Shown here piece by piece: positions 7,588-15,256 of a stretch of 64,000 bases of DNA; the stretch's first letter is position 1, and each line of letters starts with the position of its first letter. Under the pieces are notes generated by a model. That model worked only from the letters and a program-made list of their open reading frames with translations. It was not told the DNA's origin and searched no databases. The stretch is from the NCBI RefSeq assembly GCF_025245835.1, contig NZ_JAOBWS010000007.1:1-64000 (forward strand), written 5' to 3'. Source of the stretch: Rheinheimera sp. 4Y26 (lineage in GTDB: Bacteria > Pseudomonadota > Gammaproteobacteria > Enterobacterales > Alteromonadaceae). The translations under genes and the position numbers were made by a program.

Positions 7588-8040
7588 TTAACCCGCATTG
7601 CTCTCGCAAGCCAGGCTCGCCTGCAACTTACAGCGCTGCTCAGCCTCCGCCACACTGGCGCCGCCGATACAAAAATCCAGCCGGATCAGTTTTTCTTCCG
7701 CAGCCGCTGCTTTGCCACTGCTGTTTTGCCATTTCCAGCTTTTTATTGTTTTAATGCCCGCTTTGGACAGGACTCTGGCCGGCACCGACTGCACCAGGCT
7801 GACTTTATCAACTTCTCCATCTTGTTGAATTTGCACTTTAAAAATGCCACAACCCGAAATGCCGTTTTTGGCCAGTACTATCGGATATAAAGGTGTGGTG
7901 TTGTCGCTGCGCTGCCAGATTGCAGCTTCTGCCGTGGGGGCTAACTCACTGACCTGCACATCGGCGTAGATCATCTTGTTCGCCTGAGCGGACGTGGTAA
8001 CTAAAAGTAATAACGCATAAAAACCTGAGCTGAGCTTCAT
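7588..8040 (-). CDS. secreted TonB C-terminal-domain-like protein
   Basis: A 150-residue protein with a signal peptide (MKLSSGFYALLLLVTTSAQA) and a domain resembling the TonB C-terminal fold (GCGIFKVQIQQDGEVDKVSL... IKSWKW, about residues 62-105). It has no Pro-rich linker or membrane anchor of a true energy transducer, so it is probably a periplasmic TonB-box-like binder of unknown role. Four cysteines in the mature part may form disulphides. The ATG at 8040 has AAGGA eight bases upstream. It is the gene downstream of the TonB-dependent receptor on the same strand, but a terminator separates them. Confidence 0.6.
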   Translation of the reverse strand: MKLSSGFYALLLLVTTSAQANKMIYADVQVSELAPTAEAAIWQRSDNTTPLYPIVLAKNGISGCGIFKVQIQQDGEVDKVSLVQSVPARVLSKAGIKTIKSWKWQNSSGKAAAAEEKLIRLDFCIGGASVAEAEQRCKLQASLACESNAG

Positions 8041-8236
8041 CAAAACGTCCTTGTATCCGCCATTTTAAAAGTTGCGGAGTTTACCAAATGGTCCTGTATC
8101 CTAGCCAAATGTTAATTTGTTATCAATGACAGTCATCCTCAACTGCGCCTGCCTTCATGTTTGCTGTTGCAGCCCTGCGCACAGCAGAGGCGGCAGGCAC
8201 GGCACCATACCGGCAACGAAGCTGGTCAATACGCCG

Positions 8237-8270
8237 AAAAAAAACGCACTGAACAAGGTCAGTGCGTTTT
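8237..8270 (-). terminator. terminator of the TonB-dependent receptor gene
   Basis: AAAACGCACTGA and TCAGTGCGTTTT form a 12-bp stem; leftward transcription ends in eight T. It lies 25 bases past the receptor stop codon. Confidence 0.85.
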
Positions 8271-8294
8271 AATTGGCTTGCTAAACAGCGAGCT

Positions 8295-11261
8295 TTACTC
8301 CAGCGCGTATCTCATACCCAGCGTCAGGCGTGGGCCATATTGACGGGCAAACAGGAACTGCTCTTCGTAACGGCCATAACCGCGTTCGGTTTCATCGTTC
8401 AGGTTAATGCCCTCAAAGAATACCGTCAGCTCTGGCGTCACATCGTAGTTCACGCTTAAGTCCCACTGGCCATAACTCTTGGCAAATTGTGGTGGAGCGT
8501 CCGACGAACCCTGTGCCTGACCTACCCCAATCAGATATTTGTCACGCCAGGTGTAAGTCACTTTCACCGACCAACCGTAGTTTTCATAAAACAGCTGTAA
8601 GTTGGCCGAATCACTTAAACCGGTCAGCGGTGCCTGTTGTTGCAGACTGTTGACGTCAAACTCCACATCACCCTGCACAAAAGTGGCGTTGGCCCCTACA
8701 CCAAAACCTGTATCCCACAGCAGGTGCTGCATCGCCAGTTCAAAACCGTCCACCGATTTGCTGTCGGTATTGGCCGGCTGGCTGATATTCCACACCATCA
8801 GTGGATCATCAGCTGCTGGCTCAATTTTGCCTTCGCTGTTGCCATTGCCGTTGGCCAGCATCTGCTCAAAAATAGCGGTGCTGGTCGGTTGCTCACCACG
8901 GGCGGTAATATCGGCCACTGCTTTTAAATAACGCGGGCCGTTTAAAATATCACGCAGGCCTTCAATGGTGGTTTCGGTAATAGTGGTCTGGATAAAGTTA
9001 TCCACGTCCTTTTTAAACCAACCAACTGCAGCATAACTGCCTTCGGCATAATAATATTCCAGGCTTAAATCCAGGTTGGTGGATTCAAACGGCAATAAGT
9101 TGGTATTGCCCTGGCTACCACTGCGCGCGCCCGGTTTTGGACTGCCGCTTAAACTTCTGCCACCGGCCAAAAAGCCCAGTGGTGCACGGGAAATACTTTT
9201 ACCCCAGGAGAAACGGCCAATCAGGTCATCGGTAATTTCGGCTTTTAAATCAAACATCGGCAGCACCACGTCGTGCTCACCCTGTTGTTCCAGGAAGTTG
9301 GCTGTGCCACCTTGCTGGTACTGGGTGATCCACTCAGAAGCACTTTCCCAGTTCACCTGAGTTTCCACACGCTGACGCACTAAACTTGTGACGTCGGTTT
9401 TTTCGTAGCGTACACCGACGTTCAGCCAAAGAGGTGTAGAGAGCCACTCTCCTTCCCACTGCGACTGCAAATACACAGAGTCGGTTTTTTCTTCCACGCT
9501 GCTTTCACTGTCGATGCCGTCAAAATAAGGGTCAATTGAATAAACATCACCGCCCATTACCGCTGCAGTTAAAAACGCCAGCTGACGTGCAACCGCTTCG
9601 TCAAAATTGTAGCTGTAGTAATAATGCGGTTTCAGCGCACTGCCGCCACCGTTAAAGCTGTCGAGGAAGTTGCTGGTGCTGTGACGCACAAACATCGAAT
9701 CCGGGAAAATCTGCGGATAAGCCGGGTTAAAACCCGGGCCGCCGCGCAAACCACTCCAGCCCTGATAGCCGCCCATGGTTTGTTCGGTGCGGGCCACGCC
9801 AAAATCAACTTTGGTTAACGGCAGGCTAAACACATTGTTCATCCACTGGCCATCGAGCTGCAGCTGTTTAATGCTGGCTTCGCCCGGTGAATGAATAAAC
9901 TGACTGAAGTTAGAGTCAATTTCGCCGGCTTTTAACTCTTCAGTGCCGTTTTTCCAGTACACCATGGCATGCGGAATTTCGCCCTGACGGAAGTCGTATA
10001 CTTTGCTGAGCAGCTGATCTGAACCCAGGATCACCTGACCCTGACTGCCCAGGCCCTTGTCGGCGCCGTTGTCGGTTTTATTGCTGGAGTCGTGGTAATC
10101 CAGACTCAGGTTTAAATCGTCATTGAGTTGCCAGTCGAGGTTTAAACCCACAGAGTCGGCTTTGACTTCAGTGCTGCCTTTATTGGCAGTAAAAGAGCCG
10201 TCATTACCGCCAATATCGGCATAAAGCGCGGTACCGTTGCTGTCGAGCTCGTACGCATTAATATTGCCGCCAAATTCGTTCCAAATACCCCAGCCAATAC
10301 TTTCGCTGCCGGTCATGGCGCGGCTGGCGGTGTAATCCAGTGTGGCGACAAAGTTGTCGACAGGCGCAAACTGGAACGTCAGCTGACCGTTGCTGCGCTC
10401 ACGCTCAACATCTTCAATGCTGTAGTTCATGTCTTTGGGGAAATAATAATTGCCGCTGGGCTTGCCATCCGCGCCCACTGGCCGGGCATCCTTGACTTTA
10501 TCGGCCGCTAAATTATTGGGCAGTGCCACATTGGCCTGCCAGCCCTGAATATTGGCTTGTTGTTTCTGGAAATCACGTTCCTGATGCGACAACGACAAAG
10601 ACACACCAAATTTGTCATCCAGCAGTGTGTCGCTGACCACCAGCGCCAGCTCAGGGGTGACATCATCACCCTTCTCATTGGAGCTGTCGTAAATACCTTT
10701 GACCGAAGCCGACGCATGCAAACCAGGGTTATTCAAAGGTTTTGTGGTAATAATATTGACCGTTGCACCCAGGCCACCACTTGGGTTTTCGGCGCGGGCG
10801 GTTTTATACACTTCTAAAGCGCTCACACCTTCAGAAGATAAGTTTTCCAGATTATAAGAGCGGGTATAACCTGTGCCCGGCATCTGGCGGCCGTTTAAAG
10901 TCACCAGGTTAAAGTCGGGGCCAAAACCACGCACAGTAATTTGGCTGCCTTCACCATTGGCGCGGCTGACCGACACACCGGTAATACGCTGCAGCGATTC
11001 TGCCAGGTTGGTGTCGGGGAATTTACCCATTTCTTCAGCAGAAATAGCGTCGACCACACCATTGGCTTCACGTTTAATATCCATAGAACGGATCAAACTG
11101 CCACGAATACCTTTAATTTCAATAACTTCTACTTTTTCTTCGGTTTTTGCTGTATCGGCGGCATCCGTTTGCTGCGCCAAAGCAGGCCAGGACAAGGTGC
11201 CGGCCAGTGCCAGCGACAGGGCTGTCGCGATGCGGCTTTTTGTGAAAATTGCTGTATGCAT
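8295..11261 (-). CDS. TonB-dependent receptor (carbohydrate type)
   Basis: A 988-residue outer-membrane receptor. Signal peptide (about 1-29, ending WPALAQQ), then a TonB-box-like segment (EKVEVIEIKGIRGSL, about 43-57), a plug domain with the NLAESLQRITGVSVSRANGEG consensus split around 87-107 and VRGFGPDFNLVTLNGRQMP, and a long beta-barrel ending in Phe-free RLTLGMRYALE. This resembles the large receptors that Xanthomonas- and Alteromonas-like bacteria use for plant or algal oligosaccharides (TIGR01782 type). It follows the GH16 glucanase on the same strand by 141 bases, so the substrate may be beta-1,3-glucan oligosaccharides; that is inference. Energy would come from TonB-ExbBD encoded elsewhere. 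Confidence 0.9.
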   Translation of the reverse strand: MHTAIFTKSRIATALSLALAGTLSWPALAQQTDAADTAKTEEKVEVIEIKGIRGSLIRSMDIKREANGVVDAISAEEMGKFPDTNLAESLQRITGVSVSRANGEGSQITVRGFGPDFNLVTLNGRQMPGTGYTRSYNLENLSSEGVSALEVYKTARAENPSGGLGATVNIITTKPLNNPGLHASASVKGIYDSSNEKGDDVTPELALVVSDTLLDDKFGVSLSLSHQERDFQKQQANIQGWQANVALPNNLAADKVKDARPVGADGKPSGNYYFPKDMNYSIEDVERERSNGQLTFQFAPVDNFVATLDYTASRAMTGSESIGWGIWNEFGGNINAYELDSNGTALYADIGGNDGSFTANKGSTEVKADSVGLNLDWQLNDDLNLSLDYHDSSNKTDNGADKGLGSQGQVILGSDQLLSKVYDFRQGEIPHAMVYWKNGTEELKAGEIDSNFSQFIHSPGEASIKQLQLDGQWMNNVFSLPLTKVDFGVARTEQTMGGYQGWSGLRGGPGFNPAYPQIFPDSMFVRHSTSNFLDSFNGGGSALKPHYYYSYNFDEAVARQLAFLTAAVMGGDVYSIDPYFDGIDSESSVEEKTDSVYLQSQWEGEWLSTPLWLNVGVRYEKTDVTSLVRQRVETQVNWESASEWITQYQQGGTANFLEQQGEHDVVLPMFDLKAEITDDLIGRFSWGKSISRAPLGFLAGGRSLSGSPKPGARSGSQGNTNLLPFESTNLDLSLEYYYAEGSYAAVGWFKKDVDNFIQTTITETTIEGLRDILNGPRYLKAVADITARGEQPTSTAIFEQMLANGNGNSEGKIEPAADDPLMVWNISQPANTDSKSVDGFELAMQHLLWDTGFGVGANATFVQGDVEFDVNSLQQQAPLTGLSDSANLQLFYENYGWSVKVTYTWRDKYLIGVGQAQGSSDAPPQFAKSYGQWDLSVNYDVTPELTVFFEGINLNDETERGYGRYEEQFLFARQYGPRLTLGMRYALE

Positions 11262-11348
11262 AATTCAACCTGTGATGTTGTTGCTTCCCAAAGCTGCTTT
11301 TTATCTGGTGCCCCTGGCACTTTAAGCTTTGGTCGCGGATCTCTTCTG

Positions 11349-11379
11349 ACCACAGGCGCGACCAGTGCCGGCCTGTGGT
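11349..11379. other. intergenic stem-loop between glucanase and receptor genes
   Basis: ACCACAGGC and GCCTGTGGT form a perfect 9-bp stem with a 13-base loop. No T run follows on either strand, so it is not a plain terminator. It may adjust the transcript ratio of the two genes or protect the glucanase mRNA end. Confidence 0.45.
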
Positions 11380-11402
11380 GATATTGTTATATTCTGCCGC
11401 TG

Positions 11403-14048
11403 TTATTCAGCCGCAATAGCCACATTGTCCAGCCGGTACACTGCGCCGTTACCCATGCCCCAGGCCGGGAACACCATCAGCACGTCAATGGCGCTGACAT
11501 CCAGGCCTTTATCGGCTAAGTCTTTCAGTTTGAAGGTGTAAGTCTGCCACTGACCTGTCACAGGGGCTTTCCCTTCCAGACTGTCACTGAGTTTCAGCTC
11601 TACGGCGCTTGCTGCATCAAAAGCTTCAATTTTAAATAACCACTGGGCGTCCGGATTGGACGGAGGCGTGATCACTTTCAGCTCAAAACGCACCACACCG
11701 GTTGCCAATAAGGCGGTGGCGTCGTAATAGACTTTATCGTCCGCCAGCAGGCCCATCACTGTTGGCGCTGCGCCAATGACAAACTGAGCAGCTTTGCCGT
11801 GCGCGGCGTCGTCATCTTCTACTGTTGGGGTTGAACCACCACAACAATCCCAGATTTTCCACTGCGGCGCAGCAGCGTCGGTGAACAGCTGCAGGCCCAG
11901 AGCCGGCGTCGCTGTTGGGTCATAAAAACGCGCGTTATCAATACGATACACTGCACCACTGCCTTCACCCCATGCCGGGAACACCATCACCACGTCAATA
12001 GCACTGACATCCAGACCTTTGGCGGCTAAATCAGCAATTTTGAAAGTGTAGGTCTGCCACTGACCTGTCACAGGCGCTTTACCTTCGGTACTGGCGGTTA
12101 AATCCAGTTCAACAGCTTCGGCGCCATTGTTCGACTCAACTTTAAATTTCCAGGCTGTGGCCGGATTGGCAGTGCCGCTCACCACTTTCATTTCAAAGCG
12201 CAGTACTCCGCCTTGTAAAATAGCTGTGGCGTCAAAAGGTTTGTTACCGCCACCATTGGCAGCACGGGTAATAAAGCCCATTACAGTTGGCGCTGCACCA
12301 ATTTTAAATTCAGCGGTCATGCCGTGCGCTTCATCGTCCATCTCTTCGGTGGGTGTTGAACCACCACAACAGTCCCACATTGGCCAGTCGAGGTTTTTCT
12401 GATCTTTAAACAGCACCAGCTCAGGTGAGGAGGCACCGGCAATTTTTACATCATCAACATGGTAGAGCGCGCCTTCACCACTGCCCCAGGCCGGGAAAAT
12501 CATCACCACGTCAATGGCGGATAAATCCAGGCCAGCATCAGCCAGTTTTTTCAGTGGGAAGGTATAGGTTTGCCACACGCCAACCTGCGGTGTTTTACCT
12601 TCGTTGCTGGCGGTAATGTCCAGCTCTACTGCAGTAGCAGCATTGTTGCTTTCTACTTTCACCTTCCAGGCGGCGCCCGGGTTATTTGGTGCAGACACCA
12701 GCTTCATGGCAAAACTTAAGCTGCCTTTATCTAATAGTGGCGAGGCGTCAAAAGGTGAAGGTGCTCCAGCCGGATCTTTAATAAATTCAGCACGGCTGAT
12801 AAAACCATTGACTGTTGGCGAGGCGCCCACTTTAAATTCCATCACACCACCACGGCCTGGGTCATTTACCACTGTTGGTGTACTGCCACCACAGCAGTCC
12901 CAGCCTGGCCAGCTTGGGTTCACTACATTGTCAAAAATGGTCAGGTTACGGGCCACACCATCTGACGGTGGCACCGGAATTGGTGCTTTACCTTCGACTA
13001 AAGCGTCATCGGCTTTGTCATAACCAGCTCTGATGGTTTCACAACCCTTGCCGGTAGCCGGATTGGCTTCACACTGGAATACCCGTACATAATCAATGAT
13101 ATAAGACTGACCATTGGCAAAAGCCGCCGGATCTACACCTTTGTTATTGACGTTTTCCGGCCAGTTACCGCCCACGGCCTGGTTTAAAATCAGGAAAAAT
13201 TTCTGATCAAAAGGTGCGGTATTCCAAAAGGTGGTCAGTTTGCCGGTGATTTGGTCGTAATATTCGGCGAACCAGCCACGGTGTTTTAAACCCACCGCCT
13301 GTTGTTTGCTGTTAAAACGCACTTCAGACTGACGCTGTGTAGCGTACAGATAGTCGTCGACATACCAGCGGATCTCACCCTGTTGCCATTCCACGGCATA
13401 AGTGTGGAAATCGTCGGCTGGGTTTTTACCGCCTGGCAGTGCATAAGCTTTGCCTGAGCTGACGTTGTTTGGTGCCGACTTGCCATAATGCAAGGTGCCA
13501 TGCACAAAGGCTTCTGGTTTACCTTCGGCGCCAGGCGTTTTCAGGTTCACCGCTTCCATAATGTCAATTTCGCCCGAACGCGGCCATTCGCCGTAAATGG
13601 AGTCGGTTGGCATCATCCAGAACGCCGGCCAGCTGCCCTGCCCTGCGGGCAGTTTGGCGCGCATTTCAAAACGGCCATATTTAAAGTCGGCTTTGTTTTT
13701 GGTGGTGAGGCGGGCTGATGTATATGGTTTTTCCGCGCCATCCGGTGCTTTTTTCGCCACTATGTTCAGCATGCCTTCTTTGATAAAGGCGTTTTCGGTG
13801 CTTGCGGTGTAACATTGTTTTTCGTTATTGCCACCGCCGGCACAGTTGACTTCAAAGTTCCACTTTTTATCGTCCACCGTTGGACCATTAAACTCGTCAC
13901 TCCAGACTAAACTCCAGCCTGTCGCGGGTTTGCTTACATCAACTGCAGTGAGATCGGTGTTGGTTTCGCTGCCACCACCACAACCCCACAACAGCGCAGG
14001 CAACAAGCCAGCCCAGCAGGCACCGGCCAAAGGTGTTCGTTTTTTCAT
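11403..14048 (-). CDS. GH16 endo-beta-1,3-glucanase lipoprotein with three C-terminal repeats
   Basis: An 881-residue lipoprotein. The lipobox is LLWGC (Cys 23), followed by Gly/Ser. The GH16 domain covers about 45-326 and carries the active-site EIDIME (nucleophile Glu 160, Asp 162, acid/base Glu 165) with the family WPAFWMMP strand. GH16 enzymes with this signature cleave laminarin-like beta-1,3-glucans. The C-terminal half holds three repeats of about 175 residues, each beginning with a WDCCGGSTPT block (Trp 383, 558 and 733), probably carbohydrate-binding modules. A lipid anchor suggests display at the cell surface. The receptor gene downstream fits uptake of the products; a LacI-type operator upstream fits sugar-controlled expression. 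Specificity is not proven by sequence. Confidence 0.88.
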   Translation of the reverse strand: MKKRTPLAGACWAGLLPALLWGCGGGSETNTDLTAVDVSKPATGWSLVWSDEFNGPTVDDKKWNFEVNCAGGGNNEKQCYTASTENAFIKEGMLNIVAKKAPDGAEKPYTSARLTTKNKADFKYGRFEMRAKLPAGQGSWPAFWMMPTDSIYGEWPRSGEIDIMEAVNLKTPGAEGKPEAFVHGTLHYGKSAPNNVSSGKAYALPGGKNPADDFHTYAVEWQQGEIRWYVDDYLYATQRQSEVRFNSKQQAVGLKHRGWFAEYYDQITGKLTTFWNTAPFDQKFFLILNQAVGGNWPENVNNKGVDPAAFANGQSYIIDYVRVFQCEANPATGKGCETIRAGYDKADDALVEGKAPIPVPPSDGVARNLTIFDNVVNPSWPGWDCCGGSTPTVVNDPGRGGVMEFKVGASPTVNGFISRAEFIKDPAGAPSPFDASPLLDKGSLSFAMKLVSAPNNPGAAWKVKVESNNAATAVELDITASNEGKTPQVGVWQTYTFPLKKLADAGLDLSAIDVVMIFPAWGSGEGALYHVDDVKIAGASSPELVLFKDQKNLDWPMWDCCGGSTPTEEMDDEAHGMTAEFKIGAAPTVMGFITRAANGGGNKPFDATAILQGGVLRFEMKVVSGTANPATAWKFKVESNNGAEAVELDLTASTEGKAPVTGQWQTYTFKIADLAAKGLDVSAIDVVMVFPAWGEGSGAVYRIDNARFYDPTATPALGLQLFTDAAAPQWKIWDCCGGSTPTVEDDDAAHGKAAQFVIGAAPTVMGLLADDKVYYDATALLATGVVRFELKVITPPSNPDAQWLFKIEAFDAASAVELKLSDSLEGKAPVTGQWQTYTFKLKDLADKGLDVSAIDVLMVFPAWGMGNGAVYRLDNVAIAAE

Positions 14049-14491
14049 GTCGCTTGTCCTGTTAATTTATTTTTTTATGCCACAGCACCGCATAGCGGCG
14101 CTGTTGGTACAACACTGATGTACTTTCAGCGGTTCTTCAGTAGTTCTGTTGCCTGATAATTTTCTGAAAGCGCTTACAGAGAGTATTTGCATAAAGACAG
14201 AAGGTCAATAAAACGACGGAATTTTTTCTGAAAATTTGTCAGGGGGAATTGCAGCGAATGCCACAAACAGAGCTTACGTAATTGATTTATATTGATTTTT
14301 TAATAATTCAACAAATGATATTTGATTCGGTTGTTTCAGCGAAAGGTGCAGCCAACAATAAATTCATCACGCAGTGTCAAGGATGCAATGATTTTGTTGA
14401 ATTTATGTAAGAGCATCCACCATAATCGGGCAAGCTTTCAGCGGTTTTATCCGCAACGGCTTGTCATCATTCATCAATTAGGGAACTTAAT
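14049..14491. promoter_or_regulatory. divergent control region with a LacI-type operator
   Basis: At 14165-14178 the leftward strand reads TGTAAGCGCTTTCA, a near-perfect palindrome of the LacI/GalR operator class with the central GCGC. It lies about 115 bases upstream of the glucanase start. No LacI-family gene is present in the window. The remainder is AT-rich, with several AT-only runs near 14280-14330 and no ORF. Confidence 0.6.
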
Positions 14492-15061
14492 ATGGCACTG
14501 AATATAAGTTTTGAACTGCAGGAGCAAGACCTCGAATACTTCCGCAACATTATGCAGAAAACCCAGCAATCGGTAAGTCAGCTAAGCCAGGCCGAAGTGC
14601 TGGCAGCTGCCCGCAAGCTGGCGGGTGAAGTCAAACATCAGGTGCCGGACTTTGTCGCCAGCCGCCTGAAACAGCTTGAGCTGTTGGTGGCGATGGTGGA
14701 AGACAGTGAATGGGATTTAACCAAAGAAGAAAAACTGGATGTGTTGTCGGCTTTAGCCTATTTCGCCAAACCAGAAGACCTGATTGCCGATCATTTACCT
14801 GTGCTGGGCTTTCTGGATGACGCCATTATGATTGAGTTAGTGGCGCAGGAGCTGGCAGAAGATTTACAGGCTTACACCGAGTTTTGTCAGTATCGCCAAA
14901 ACGAAATCGAACGTCGCGGCGCAGAAGCACAAACCAGTAAAGCCGACTGGCTGGAAAGTAAACGCCAGGAATTACAATCCTGGATGCGCCGCCGCCGCGC
15001 AGAAAAACGTTCAAGCCGCAGCAGCAGCGGTTTCCGTTCAGTGTTTTCATTCCGCGGTTAA
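14492..15061 (+). CDS. YkvA-like DUF1232 protein
   Basis: A 189-residue soluble protein with a helical N-terminal half, a central DUF1232-like segment (LTKEEKLDVLSALAYFAKPE, then DLIADHLPVLGFLDDAIMIE, about 72-118), and a basic, Ser/Arg-rich tail. DUF1232 proteins are small conserved bacterial proteins of unknown function; the SALAYFxxPxDLIxDxxPxxGFxDD core is visible. AGGGAA precedes the ATG. It is a single-gene unit with a stem-loop after it. Confidence 0.75.
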   Translation: MALNISFELQEQDLEYFRNIMQKTQQSVSQLSQAEVLAAARKLAGEVKHQVPDFVASRLKQLELLVAMVEDSEWDLTKEEKLDVLSALAYFAKPEDLIADHLPVLGFLDDAIMIELVAQELAEDLQAYTEFCQYRQNEIERRGAEAQTSKADWLESKRQELQSWMRRRRAEKRSSRSSSGFRSVFSFRG

Positions 15062-15089
15062 GCAATAGCCTTCACAGCGTTCAAAAGCT

Positions 15090-15119
15090 GAGCAACAACA
15101 CAGTTTTGTGTTGTTGCTC
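15090..15119. terminator. strong hairpin after the DUF1232 gene
   Basis: A 12-bp perfect stem (GAGCAACAACAC / GTGTTGTTGCTC) with a six-base loop. There is no T tract, so termination would be weak or factor-dependent. Confidence 0.5.
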
Positions 15120-15256
15120 ACCGAGTTCACCAAACCAGAAAGTTCTGTCGCATTAACCAGCCAACCCGTCACAAGCTGATTTATTTGTCTGTATTCTCTG
15201 CATCAGTCAAAACAATGCCGAACAGCAAACGCCGCAGCAACAGTGGCTTTTGGCCA

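Noticed and set aside
10557-11381. Rightward frames antisense to the TonB-dependent receptor
   Set aside because: Codon pattern matches the reverse strand of a real gene; no independent support.
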